Shown: piece after piece, positions 37,018-45,239 of the stretch
Layout of the letters: every line of letters begins with the position of its first letter
Position numbering within the stretch: position 1 is the stretch's first letter
Source: AP-15 sp963702685
Lineage (GTDB): Bacteria > Pseudomonadota > Alphaproteobacteria > ATCC43930 > CGMCC-115725
Assembly (NCBI GenBank): GCA_963702685.1
Contig: CAVPDQ010000022.1
Span: 1 to 64,000 of the forward strand
Direction: 5' to 3'
Length of the DNA: 64,000 bases
Translations under genes and position numbers: made by a program
Notes under the pieces: model-generated
What the model saw: the letters and a program-made list of their open reading frames with translations, nothing else
Told to the model about the DNA's origin: nothing
Databases searched by the model: none

Positions 37018-37740
37018 TCAAGGGAAGAGTGGCGGGCGGCAGCGGTTGAGCGGCGGGACGAAACCCAACAGCTCGCGGGTCAACAGGCGTGGCACTCCGG
37101 TCGGTGCGCCGACAAAGATTTGCGATCCGGTGTTGGTGTTGGCGGTGGCGCTGCTGCAATTCTTGAAAAAAGTCTTTTGGCACGGAAACGGGCCGACGAT
37201 CTGGTAGCCGGTAAAGGCGGTGGCGGGGTTCGCGACCGTGATCGGGCACGAGCAGACGATCTGGTTTTTTCCGAGCGGCTTGGCAAAGCCGGGAAAGGAC
37301 TGCCCCGCGGTGCTGGTAAAGCACACGCCGCCGTCGCACTGCGCGTAGGCGCCGGTCGAGGTGGCGGCCGGGCAGTCGTAGAGCGCCTTATCGCCCTGTG
37401 GCGCGATAACCGACGGCGGCGGGCTGTAGGTGCTGACCATATAGCCGTTTTTCGTGCCCTCGGCATTGATCGTGCAGACGTCCTGGCCGTGGTCGAAGTT
37501 AAACGGCAGGCTGATGCTGTCGCCGTGCCTGATGTTGCACCGGCAATACGAAACCCCGTTCAGCACAAAGCAGCTGGCGACGGCGCAGAGCGCGTAGGTC
37601 TGGTCCTCACAGATCTTGAAAAGGCGCGGCGCCGTGGTCAGAAACGGGCTCAGCACGCTCGCGGCCCGTGCCGAACCGGCGAACGCCGTCAGCAGCAGGG
37701 CCGCGGCGACAAAACATTCCTTGCTCATGCGCAGGCGCAT
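37018..37740 (-). CDS. exported cysteine-rich hypothetical protein
   Basis: A 240-residue protein with a signal peptide (FVAAALLLTAFAGSARA). The mature chain has about a dozen cysteines (for example ICEDQTYALCAVASCFVL, CRCNIRHG, CDGGVCF, VCSCPITV, CQKTFFKNC), suggesting a disulfide-stabilised extracellular domain. AGAGGGGA precedes ATG 37740. It is close to the PEP-CTERM gene on the same strand. No family recognised. Confidence 0.65.
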   Translation of the reverse strand: MRLRMSKECFVAAALLLTAFAGSARAASVLSPFLTTAPRLFKICEDQTYALCAVASCFVLNGVSYCRCNIRHGDSISLPFNFDHGQDVCTINAEGTKNGYMVSTYSPPPSVIAPQGDKALYDCPAATSTGAYAQCDGGVCFTSTAGQSFPGFAKPLGKNQIVCSCPITVANPATAFTGYQIVGPFPCQKTFFKNCSSATANTNTGSQIFVGAPTGVPRLLTRELLGFVPPLNRCRPPLFP

Positions 37741-37788
37741 CGGGATCCCCTCTTGTCGAAGGGCTCTTTTCTATCGCCTGCCGCGTCA

Positions 37789-38907
37789 TCAAAGCGTCCT
37801 CGCCGGTGGCGCCGGCGGACCGGCGACCGCCTCGAACCAGCTGAACCCGGCCGGGGAGGCGGCGGCGCGCATGTTTTCTTTGGAATAGTCGCAAAAGCGG
37901 GCATAGCCGCCGGTGCTGCGCCAGCGGCTTGCGAGCACCGGCAGCCGTGCGAAGCGCAGATTGCCGAGCCCATAGCGGCGCGGAAAGCCGCGCTGCAACG
38001 GCACCACCGCGCCGTCCGCCTCGACGGCGAGCGTGCCGACCAGATCGGCGAGATGCGCCGCAGCCAGATCGGCGAGATGCGCCGCAGCCAGATCGGCGAG
38101 ATGCGCCGCAGCCAGATCGGCGAGATGCGCCGCAGAATGATCCATCGGCGCCGCGCCGTCGCGCCGCGGATCGGGGTGCGATCCGGCGCTACGGACGAGA
38201 TCGAGCCCAATCGACATTCGGTCGCCGACCCGCTCGCGCAACCGCAAAAAAGCGAGGTAGGCGGTGGTGACGGCGGTTTCGCCGCAGCCGAATCCCCGGC
38301 CGGCCGGGGCGATTTGCAATAGCCTCGCGCCCTCTTCGAGAGCAAACCGTGTGACCCAAGGGAGCTCGCCGAGATTGGTGTCGGTCAGGGAGAACACGAA
38401 ACCAAACGGGATCCCGGCCGCGCGCAGCGCCGGGAGCCGCGCCGCCATCGCCCGAAACGCACCGGCCTTGGCGCGAATGCGGTCATGCGATTGCGGCGCG
38501 CCGTATAGCGTGACCGCCATCGCATCGAGCACGCTCGCCAGCCGGTCGAGCCGCCGCCGGGTCAGCGGCACCAGGTCTGTCGTCAGCGCGGTGGCGAGGC
38601 CGAATTCTTTTGCCGAGGTCAAGGCGTCGGCGAGACCTGCGCCGAGCGCCAGCTCGCCGCCCAAGATGCTGACCGCGTCATAGGATTCGCCGGCGGCATC
38701 GGCGATCAACCGGTTGAGCAGGGAGCGGGGCAAGCATTCGACCGCCCGGCGTCTCGGCGCGGCGGGGTCGAGCGCCAGCGACGGCCCGATTTCGACCACG
38801 CGAGCCTGCGGTTTGCTGTGGCGCGCCTCGGCTCGGCCCTCTACCGTCCGGTGCGGCGGCACATGCCGGTCCGGCGGTGCGGGTAGGCGATGGGCGCGTT
38901 CCGACAT
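37789..38907 (-). CDS. radical-SAM-like protein lacking the CxxxCxxC cluster
   Basis: A 372-residue protein whose middle follows the radical-SAM barrel pattern seen in SPASM-type enzymes: AVSILGGELALGAGLADAL where SxxGGEPLL is expected, VTLYGAPQSHDRIRAKAGAF, LRAAGIPFGFVFSLTD, and ARLLQIAPAGRG. The N-terminal CxxxCxxC is absent; that region reads VVEIGPSLALDPAAPRR. The C-terminal part carries four 8-residue repeats (AHLADLAA) encoded by a 24-bp tandem array. It is probably a degenerate, non-catalytic relative. Start uncertain; no clear ribosome site. Confidence 0.6.
   Translation of the reverse strand: MSERAHRLPAPPDRHVPPHRTVEGRAEARHSKPQARVVEIGPSLALDPAAPRRRAVECLPRSLLNRLIADAAGESYDAVSILGGELALGAGLADALTSAKEFGLATALTTDLVPLTRRRLDRLASVLDAMAVTLYGAPQSHDRIRAKAGAFRAMAARLPALRAAGIPFGFVFSLTDTNLGELPWVTRFALEEGARLLQIAPAGRGFGCGETAVTTAYLAFLRLRERVGDRMSIGLDLVRSAGSHPDPRRDGAAPMDHSAAHLADLAAAHLADLAAAHLADLAAAHLADLVGTLAVEADGAVVPLQRGFPRRYGLGNLRFARLPVLASRWRSTGGYARFCDYSKENMRAAASPAGFSWFEAVAGPPAPPARTL
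38041..38136. repeat. 24-bp tandem repeat, four copies
   Basis: Four 24-bp units (CAGATCGGCGAGATGCGCCG then CAGC), the first three identical and the fourth differing at its last base. Being a multiple of three, copy-number change would keep the radical-SAM-like frame open. It is a likely variable-number locus. Confidence 0.95.
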
Positions 38908-39040
38908 CGGCTCGTTCCGGTTGAAGCGGAAACGACGCTACCCGCCGTGCACCATCGGCAGTGTGATCGGCTTCACACGCGGAGCGGAAACTTCGACTTG
39001 AAATGGCCCGGCTGCCGCAGCTTGGGAGAACAGGGAGACC

Positions 39041-39853
39041 ATGACATCGGGACCGCAAGCGACGATCTCGCCAGGCGAAGTCTATTTGTGCGATACGCCG
39101 GTGCTGCGCCCGCATGCGGGCACCCAGCCGGACCTGCTTCTGCGTTGGAACGACGTTCCGAGCATCGCCGAAGCGGTCGATGTGATCGTGCACCTGCACG
39201 GATTTTCGCGGGCCGGCAGCGCGATGCCGCTATCGGAGAAGGTCGCGGGCGGCGGCATCGACCTGTCGCACCGAACCCGGCCGACCCTCGCCCTGGTGCC
39301 GCGCGGCAATTGGCTCAGATATACTTGGTACGATTTTCCGGCGCTGTTGGAGGGCGGCCTCGACCGGCTGATCGATTACGGTCTGCGGCGGTTCGCGGCG
39401 GCGGTCGGCTTACCGGCGCCGGTGCTCGACCGCTTGGTCCTGACCGCGCATTCGGGCGGCGGCATGCCGGCGCTCGACGCGATCGAGGGAGCGACCCGCG
39501 CGCCCGACGAATTGCATGTGTTCGACGGCCTCTATGGCAGGGACCCGGCGTCGGGCGATCCGATGCGCGGGCTGGCGACGATCGACGGCTGGCTCGGCGA
39601 CCGGCTGGCGCAGGAGCCGCAGCGGGCGGGCGCCTTGCGCGTCGTCTATATCGAACCCCAGACCGGCCCGTTCTCGCGCGCCGTCGGGCGGCTGGTCGCC
39701 GAGCGGCTGGCCGCGGTCGAGCCGGACCTCGCTCGGCGGCTCGCGGCCCGCTACCGGGTCGAGCAGTCCGGGGTGCCGCATTCGCAGGTCGCCCGCCGCT
39801 GCGCCGCCGAGCTGCTCGCCGACCCGGCGGCGGAATTCGACTGGACGGGGTGA
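39041..39853 (+). CDS. alpha/beta-hydrolase-like protein
   Basis: A 270-residue protein with the oxyanion-type HLHGFSRAG (after strand beta 3) and a nucleophile elbow LTAHSGGGMPAL in which Ser is the likely nucleophile. A C-terminal histidine (VPHSQVARR) could complete the triad. No signal peptide. GGGAG lies just before ATG 39041. Substrate unknown. It stands alone between divergent and same-strand neighbours. Confidence 0.7.
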   Translation: MTSGPQATISPGEVYLCDTPVLRPHAGTQPDLLLRWNDVPSIAEAVDVIVHLHGFSRAGSAMPLSEKVAGGGIDLSHRTRPTLALVPRGNWLRYTWYDFPALLEGGLDRLIDYGLRRFAAAVGLPAPVLDRLVLTAHSGGGMPALDAIEGATRAPDELHVFDGLYGRDPASGDPMRGLATIDGWLGDRLAQEPQRAGALRVVYIEPQTGPFSRAVGRLVAERLAAVEPDLARRLAARYRVEQSGVPHSQVARRCAAELLADPAAEFDWTG

Positions 39854-40066
39854 TCGCGGGCCAGGCGCCCGATCGGGCCCTAGACCGCAATCGCGGCAAC
39901 TCCCGAGGCCGGCAAAGTTCTCGGCCGGCGGCCCATTATCAGGGTCCGGCTGCCGCCCCATATTATCGCCGAGGCGGGTCGCGAGTTCGCGCGTGACCGG
40001 CAACCGGCTGGGAAGCTGTCACGGGCGGCCCACGACCCCCGAGCAAACGGTTCGGGAGGAGCGGAC

Positions 40067-40930
40067 ATGACGGCCATCCGAAACCCCCTCGAATGGGGTG
40101 TGGGTCAGCTCAAGCAAGCGGCGGAGGCGGTCGAATCGGCGGGCCGCGCGGGGCGTCTCGGACGGGAGCATCCGCAGGTGCGGCCGGTGGTCGCCCGGGT
40201 CGGCATCGCCGATCTGAAGGAGGCGCTGGCCCGCGGCCTCGATGATTTTGCCGCGTGCCGGACCGATGTCGTGCTGCTGTGCGTCGTCTACCCGATCTTG
40301 GGCCTGATCCTGTCGCGATTGGCATTCGGCTATCGTTTGCTGCCGCTGTTGTTTCCGCTCGCCTCCGGTTTCGCCCTTGTCGGGCCGTTTGCGGCGACCG
40401 GCCTTTATGAAATGAGCCGGCGGCGCGAGCGGGGGGCCGAGATCGGCTGGGCCGATGCGTTCGGCATCGTGCGCGCGCCGGCGTTTGCGGCGATCATCGC
40501 GCTGGGCCTGGTGCTGCTGGCGGTCTTCCTCGTGTGGCTCGCTGTCGCCGAGGCGATTTACGTCGCAACCTTGGGCCCGGCGCCGCCGGCCTCGCTCGCC
40601 GCCTTCGTGCACGATGTCTTCACCACCGGGGCCGGCTGGACCTTGATCGCAGTCGGGGTCGGCGTCGGCTTTCTGTTCGCCGTGCTGGTGCTGGCGATCG
40701 GTGTCGTCTCGTTTCCGCTGCTGCTCGACCGCAACCCCGGGCTCGGCCCGGCCGTGTCGGCCTCGGTCCGCGCGGTCCTCGCCAACCCCGGCGTAATGGC
40801 GGTTTGGGGAATGATCGTCGCCGCCGGGCTGGTGCTCGGGTCGATCCCGCTGTTTCTCGGCCTGATCGTCGTCATGCCGGTGCTCGGCCATGCCACCTGG
40901 CACCTCTACCGGCGGGTGCTGCCGGACTGA
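40067..40930 (+). CDS. DUF2189 integral membrane protein
   Basis: A 287-residue protein with six or so membrane segments and the DUF2189 pattern (LDDFAACRTDVVLLCVVYPI; GFALVGPFAATGLYEMSRRRE; VSFPLLLDRN; GHATWHLYRRV). Members are common in alphaproteobacteria; their function is unknown. GGAGGAG precedes ATG 40067. A 213-bp gap before it shows no gene. Confidence 0.88.
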   Translation: MTAIRNPLEWGVGQLKQAAEAVESAGRAGRLGREHPQVRPVVARVGIADLKEALARGLDDFAACRTDVVLLCVVYPILGLILSRLAFGYRLLPLLFPLASGFALVGPFAATGLYEMSRRRERGAEIGWADAFGIVRAPAFAAIIALGLVLLAVFLVWLAVAEAIYVATLGPAPPASLAAFVHDVFTTGAGWTLIAVGVGVGFLFAVLVLAIGVVSFPLLLDRNPGLGPAVSASVRAVLANPGVMAVWGMIVAAGLVLGSIPLFLGLIVVMPVLGHATWHLYRRVLPD

Positions 40931-40989
40931 GCATCCGCGGCCCGGATGTGCTAAAATCGCGCGGTTCAGCTCGAGGGCGAGCCGCGCGG

Positions 40990-42003
40990 ATGGTCAGAAC
41001 CGCCCGAATTGCAGTGCCGCCGACGGCCGGCCTGCGGCCGCATGCCGGCGATCGCGATGTATCGCCGGCAATTCGGCTGAGCGCGGTGATCGCCGCGGCC
41101 ACCACCGACGAGCCGCGGGTGCTGACGGTACGCACCGGCCGCAACCCGATCGAGGCCCTTCCTTCGGGGCCGCTCGAAGCCGAGCACCGTACCCTCGAAG
41201 TCGGCTTGCGCGCCTGGGTCGAGCGCCAGACGAGCGAAAAGCTCGGCTATGTCGAGCAGCTCTACACGTTTGGCGACCGCGACCGGGTCGAAACCGCGGA
41301 TGCGCGGCCGGTCCGCGCGCTGACCGTCGCCTATCTGGCGCTGGTGCGCGCGGCGCGGCCGGCCGGCGACGCCGAAGCCCTGTGGCGGAGCTGGTACCGC
41401 TATTTCCCGTGGGAAGACTGGCGCGCCGGCAAGCCGGCGGCGCTGGCACCGCTCGAGGAGCGGCTCGACCGCTGGGCCGCCGAGGCCGACAGCGAGGCCG
41501 AGCGCCGGCTGCGCCAGGAACGGCTGGGCCTCGCTTTTGCCGCTTCCTGGAACGAGGAGCTGGTGCTCGACCGCTACGAGCTGCTCTACCATGCCGGACT
41601 GATCCCCGAGCCGTGGCGCGATCTCGGGCGGGCGCCGCCGGCCGAGGAAGGCCCCGTGTTCGGCGTGCCGATGGCCGCCGACCATCGCCGTATCCTCGCC
41701 ACCGCGATCGGCCGGCTGCGCGGCAAGATCAAATACCGCCCGGTCGTGTTCGAGCTGATGCCGCCGGCCTTCACCCTGCTGCAATTGCAGCGCACGGTCG
41801 AGGCGTTGTCGGGGGTGCGTTTGCACAAGCAGAATTTCCGCCGGCTCGTCGAGCATCAGGGCCTCGTCGAGGAGACCGGCGGGATCAGCGCCGAAACCGG
41901 CGGCCGGCCGGCGCGGCTGGTGCGGTTCCGCCGCGCCGTCGTGCTCGAACGCCCGGCCACCGGTCTGCGGCTGCGCTCCGGACGGCGTATGACAGTCTCT
42001 TGA
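40990..42003 (+). CDS. NrtR/NadQ-type NAD-synthesis repressor
   Basis: A 337-residue regulator. Residues about 30-150 form a NUDIX-like domain (PRVLTVRTG; LEVGLRAWVERQTSEKLGYVEQLYTFGDRDR) without a working Nudix box. Residues about 220-320 form a winged-helix domain (IKYRPVVFELMPPAFTLLQL, then LHKQNFRRLVEHQGLVEETG). This is the COG4111/NrtR layout: a DNA-binding repressor that reads an NAD-related metabolite. Its place just before nadA-nadC, with two palindromes between them, fits that role. Start ATG 40990; its last codon and stop lie in a 14-bp tandem repeat. Confidence 0.85.
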   Translation: MVRTARIAVPPTAGLRPHAGDRDVSPAIRLSAVIAAATTDEPRVLTVRTGRNPIEALPSGPLEAEHRTLEVGLRAWVERQTSEKLGYVEQLYTFGDRDRVETADARPVRALTVAYLALVRAARPAGDAEALWRSWYRYFPWEDWRAGKPAALAPLEERLDRWAAEADSEAERRLRQERLGLAFAASWNEELVLDRYELLYHAGLIPEPWRDLGRAPPAEEGPVFGVPMAADHRRILATAIGRLRGKIKYRPVVFELMPPAFTLLQLQRTVEALSGVRLHKQNFRRLVEHQGLVEETGGISAETGGRPARLVRFRRAVVLERPATGLRLRSGRRMTVS

Positions 42004-42052
42004 AAGCCGGCTCTTGAAAGCCGGCTCTTGAAAGCCGGCTCTTGACAGCCGG
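41997..42052. repeat. 14-bp tandem repeat at the end of the regulator gene
   Basis: Four 14-bp units (CTCTTGAAAGCCGG; the fourth has TTGACAG) start inside the last codons of the NrtR/NadQ-type gene. The regulator's TGA stop is in the first unit. The array ends 12 bp before the first nadA operator candidate. Confidence 0.95.
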
Positions 42053-42064
42053 TTTCGCGTCCTT

Positions 42065-42081
42065 ATACTCATACGCAGCAT
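42065..42081 (+). promoter_or_regulatory. nadA operator candidate 1
   Basis: ATACTCA-TAC-GCAGCAT is a 7-3-7 imperfect palindrome (5 of 7 paired). It has the same architecture as the second site 44 bp downstream and overlaps TTATACT, a possible -10. Confidence 0.6.
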
Positions 42082-42125
42082 AACCAGCGGCCGGGCGTTT
42101 TGCCCGGCTTTTCCAGAACGGCTAA

Positions 42126-42142
42126 ATGCTCAATCTGAGTAT
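42126..42142 (+). promoter_or_regulatory. nadA operator candidate 2
   Basis: ATGCTCA-ATC-TGAGTAT is a 7-3-7 palindrome (6 of 7 paired) immediately before the AAGGAG ribosome site of nadA. Its TGAGTATAAG is the exact inverse of CTTATACTCA at site 1. Probable binding site for the adjacent NrtR/NadQ-type protein. Confidence 0.7.
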
Positions 42143-42154
42143 AAGGAGAAGCTC

Positions 42155-43153
42155 GTGCTCGACACCGCCTCGCCGTCTGCGGCCCCCGGCTTTCCATTGC
42201 CCGACCTCTACCGCCGCGTCGAGCGTCATATCCCGCCGGTCGAATGGCCCGCCTTGGCCCCCGACATCGACGCGATCCTGCAATTGAAGCGCGAACGCAA
42301 CGCCGTCCTGCTCGCGCACAACTACCAGACGCCGGACATCTTCCACACGGTCGCCGACATCGTCGGCGACAGCCTGGCGCTCGCCCGCGAGGCGGCGCGC
42401 ACCGATGCCGATGTGATCGTGCTGGCCGGCGTCCATTTCATGGCCGAGACGGCAAAGCTCTTAAACCCGGCAAAGACCGTGCTGATCCCCGATCTCGAAG
42501 CCGGCTGCTCGCTCGCCGCCTCGATCACCGCCGCCGATATCCGCCTGATGCGCGAGCGCCATCCGGGGGTGCCGATCGTGACCTATGTCAACACCTCGGC
42601 TGCGGTCAAAGCCGAATCCGATATCTGCTGCACCTCGGGCAACGCCAAGAAGATCATCGAGGCGCTGGGCGCGCCGCGCGTCATCATGCTCCCCGACGAA
42701 TATCTGGCGCAAAACACCGCGGCCCAGACAAAGGTCGAGATCATCGCCTGGAAGGGTCATTGCGAGGTCCACGAGCGGTTCACTCCGGCCGACATCCGCG
42801 AGCTGCGGCAGAGCCATCCCGGCATCACCGTGCTCGCCCATCCCGAATGCCCGCCCGAAGTCATCGCCGAATGCGATTTTGCCGGATCGACCGCGGCGAT
42901 GGCCGATTATGTCGGCCGCGAGCGGCCTGGCCGCGTCGTGCTGCTGACCGAGTGCTCGATGAGCGACAATGTCGCCCTGCAATATCCCGACCTCGATTTT
43001 ATCCGACCGTGCAACCTCTGCCCGCATATGAAGCGGATCACGTTGCCGAAAATCCGCCGCGCGCTCGAAACCATGACCTATGAGGTAACGGTCGATCCGG
43101 CAATTGCCGGGCCGGCGCGCCGCACCGTCGAGCGCATGCTCGAAATCGGCTGA
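42155..43153 (+). CDS. nadA: quinolinate synthase A
   Basis: Condenses iminoaspartate with dihydroxyacetone phosphate to quinolinate, the precursor of NAD. 332 residues with three [4Fe-4S] cysteine regions (C118 in LEAGCSLA; C232 in AHPECPPE; C286/C289 in PCNLCPHMK). AHNYQTPDI and NTSAAVKAESDICCTSGNA are family hallmarks. GTG 42155 follows AAGGAG. nadC follows after nine bases. nadB (L-aspartate oxidase) is not in the window. Confidence 0.97.
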   Translation: MLDTASPSAAPGFPLPDLYRRVERHIPPVEWPALAPDIDAILQLKRERNAVLLAHNYQTPDIFHTVADIVGDSLALAREAARTDADVIVLAGVHFMAETAKLLNPAKTVLIPDLEAGCSLAASITAADIRLMRERHPGVPIVTYVNTSAAVKAESDICCTSGNAKKIIEALGAPRVIMLPDEYLAQNTAAQTKVEIIAWKGHCEVHERFTPADIRELRQSHPGITVLAHPECPPEVIAECDFAGSTAAMADYVGRERPGRVVLLTECSMSDNVALQYPDLDFIRPCNLCPHMKRITLPKIRRALETMTYEVTVDPAIAGPARRTVERMLEIG

Positions 43154-43162
43154 GGTGCGGCG

Positions 43163-44002
43163 ATGACATTGCGGCTCTTGGTCGAGCCGATCGTCCGCGC
43201 GGCCTTGCTCGAAGACCTCGGCCGCGCCGGCGACATCACCACGGATGCGATCGTGCCGGCGCAGGCGACGATCGAAGCGGCGATCGCGGCACGCCAGCCG
43301 GGGGTCGTCGCCGGGCTCGACGCGGCATTGCTGGCGTTCGAATTGCTCGACCCGGAGCTCCACATCGAGCGGCTGCGCGATGACGGCGCCCGCGTCGCGC
43401 GCGGCGACAAGGTCGCCCGGATCGCCGGGCGGGCACGCCCGGTGCTCGCCGCCGAGCGCACCGCGCTCAATTTGTTGTGCCGGATGTCGGGGGTGGCGAC
43501 GGCAACGCGCGTTCTCGCCGACGCGATCGAGGGCCACAAAGCCAGGATTGTGTGCACCCGCAAGACGACGCCGGGGCTGCGCATCCTCGAAAAAGAAGCG
43601 GTGCGGCTCGGCGGCGGCGCCAACCACCGTTTCGGCCTCGACGACGCGATGCTGATCAAGGACAACCATTTGGCGCTCGCCGGCGGGGTCCGGCCGGCAT
43701 TGGAGCGGGCGCGGCGGCACGCCGGTCACCTCGTCAAGATCGAGATCGAGGTCGATACTCTCGATCAATTAGCCGAAGCGCTCGAAACCGGGATCGACGC
43801 CGTCCTGCTCGACAACATGGACCCGCCGACCCTGCGCCGCGCCGTCGCGATGGTCGCCGGCCGTGCGGTGACCGAAGCCTCGGGCCGGATCAGCCCGGAG
43901 ACCGTCGCCGCCGTCGCTGCCACCGGCGTCGATCTGATCTCGTCGGGCTGGATCACCCACAGCGCCCCGATCCTCGACCTCGGCCTCGACGTCGCGGATT
44001 AG
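43163..44002 (+). CDS. nadC: nicotinate-nucleotide pyrophosphorylase (QPRTase)
   Basis: Converts quinolinate and PRPP to nicotinate mononucleotide. 279 residues with the N-terminal EDLGRAGDITTDAI, the active-site RKTTPGLRILEK and GGGANHRFGLDD, and the C-terminal barrel segments (EIEVDTLDQ, LLDNMDPPTLR, EASGRISPETV). It is coupled to nadA. A palindromic element starts seven bases after the stop. Confidence 0.96.
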   Translation: MTLRLLVEPIVRAALLEDLGRAGDITTDAIVPAQATIEAAIAARQPGVVAGLDAALLAFELLDPELHIERLRDDGARVARGDKVARIAGRARPVLAAERTALNLLCRMSGVATATRVLADAIEGHKARIVCTRKTTPGLRILEKEAVRLGGGANHRFGLDDAMLIKDNHLALAGGVRPALERARRHAGHLVKIEIEVDTLDQLAEALETGIDAVLLDNMDPPTLRRAVAMVAGRAVTEASGRISPETVAAVAATGVDLISSGWITHSAPILDLGLDVAD

Positions 44003-44008
44003 TCTAGC

Positions 44009-44342
44009 TAGAGCGTGATTCGTTCAGGCGTGATCACCTTGTCTTTCGTCGCCCCGGCGAAAGTCTATGTGACGAAACGTGAAGCTGTGTCATTCCGGGG
44101 CGCGGGTAGTTTACCCGCGAGCCCGGAACCCAAGCACACCGGCATCCGATATGCTGGCGGACGGCGGTGTTCATAGGTTCCGGGCCTGCCCTGCGGGCAT
44201 CCCGGAATGACACTGCTTTCCGCGAAGTATTCGAAGGCGGAGATCCAGCGGCAAACGACGGAACGTTGGCTGCTGAGTTCCCGCTCTTCGCAGGGCCAGC
44301 AGGGAGAACGGAAGCGATCCCATCCTACCGGATCACGCTCTA
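44009..44342. repeat. nested inverted-repeat element after nadC
   Basis: The outer arms TAGAGCGTGATTCG (44009-44022) and CGGATCACGCTCTA (44329-44342) are inverted with one mismatch. The inner arms TGTCATTCCGGG (from 44088) and CCCGGAATGACA (to 44212) repeat the unit found at 15809-15942. The yihY stop codon lies within the right outer arm. Nothing else occupies the 337-bp gap. Confidence 0.85.
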
Positions 44343-45239
44343 GGCATCGACTTTCGGGCGTTGCGGCGGGCGGCTCTTCGGGCGAATTTCGTGCTCGATC
44401 GCGGCGTTGAGCTTGGCGCCGAGCAATAGGACGATGATCGAAATCCACATCCAGGTCATAAAGCCGACGATCGCGCCGAGCGACCCGTAGGTCTTGTTGA
44501 AGCTGCCGAAATTCGCCGCGTACCACGAGAACAAGGCCGAGGCGGCGAGCCACGCCACCGCGGCGAAGGCACCGCCCCAGCTGATCCATTGCCAGCGCGG
44601 CTCGCCCCGGCTCGGCCCGAACCGGTAGACGAGGGTCAGCGCCACCGCGACCAGCACCAGCAGCACCGGCCACCGGGCGACATTGAGCACCACCCCGAGC
44701 GCGTGCTTCTGCGGCAGGTAGTTGAGGGCGACCGGGAGCGCGATCACGCAGACGAGCGCGACCAGGAGAAAGCCGAGCGTGGCGAGAGTGAACAGCAGCG
44801 ATTGGGCGTAGTACGTCACGACGCCGCGCTTTTCTTTTTCCTCGTAGACTTCGTTGAGCGCGTCGAACAAGGCCCGGATGCCCGAGCTGGCGCTCCACAG
44901 CGCAATGACGAGGCCGATGACAAAGCTGGTGCCGAGCGTCGTCGCGCCTTGCGCGGAAAGCCGGGTCAATTGCCCGCGGACCACTTCGATGGCGCCGCCG
45001 GGCGCGACACCCGCTGCGGCGTCGAGCTCGCGAGCGATGGCGTGCGGGTCAAGAAACAACCCGTAAATCGACACCAGCGCCGCAATCCCGGGAAACAGGG
45101 CGAGGAGCGTGTAATAGGTGACGCCCGCCGCATTCGCCATGATGCGGTCGTCGGAAAAGCCGTTCCAGACACGCAGCAGAATGTTTTTCAATCGGCCGCG
45201 ACGGGCCTCGACCACGGCCGACAAATCAGCCGGGCTCAC
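44340..45239 (-). CDS. YihY/BrkB-family membrane protein
   Basis: A 299-residue protein with six membrane helices and the YihY signature (ANAAGVTYYTLLALFPGIAALVS; GTSFVIGLVIALWSASSGIR; VGFMTWMWISIIVLLLGAKLNA). Function unclear; older ribonuclease-BN annotations of this family are not accepted. The open frame reaches 45320, but GTG 45239 avoids overlap with the upstream gene beyond 14 bases. Downstream partner of the DUF3618 gene. Confidence 0.9.
   Translation of the reverse strand: MSPADLSAVVEARRGRLKNILLRVWNGFSDDRIMANAAGVTYYTLLALFPGIAALVSIYGLFLDPHAIARELDAAAGVAPGGAIEVVRGQLTRLSAQGATTLGTSFVIGLVIALWSASSGIRALFDALNEVYEEKEKRGVVTYYAQSLLFTLATLGFLLVALVCVIALPVALNYLPQKHALGVVLNVARWPVLLVLVAVALTLVYRFGPSRGEPRWQWISWGGAFAAVAWLAASALFSWYAANFGSFNKTYGSLGAIVGFMTWMWISIIVLLLGAKLNAAIEHEIRPKSRPPQRPKVDA

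Noticed and set aside
38041..38136. Four 24-bp direct repeats considered as a CRISPR array
   Set aside because: There are no spacers; units are adjacent and in frame within a gene.
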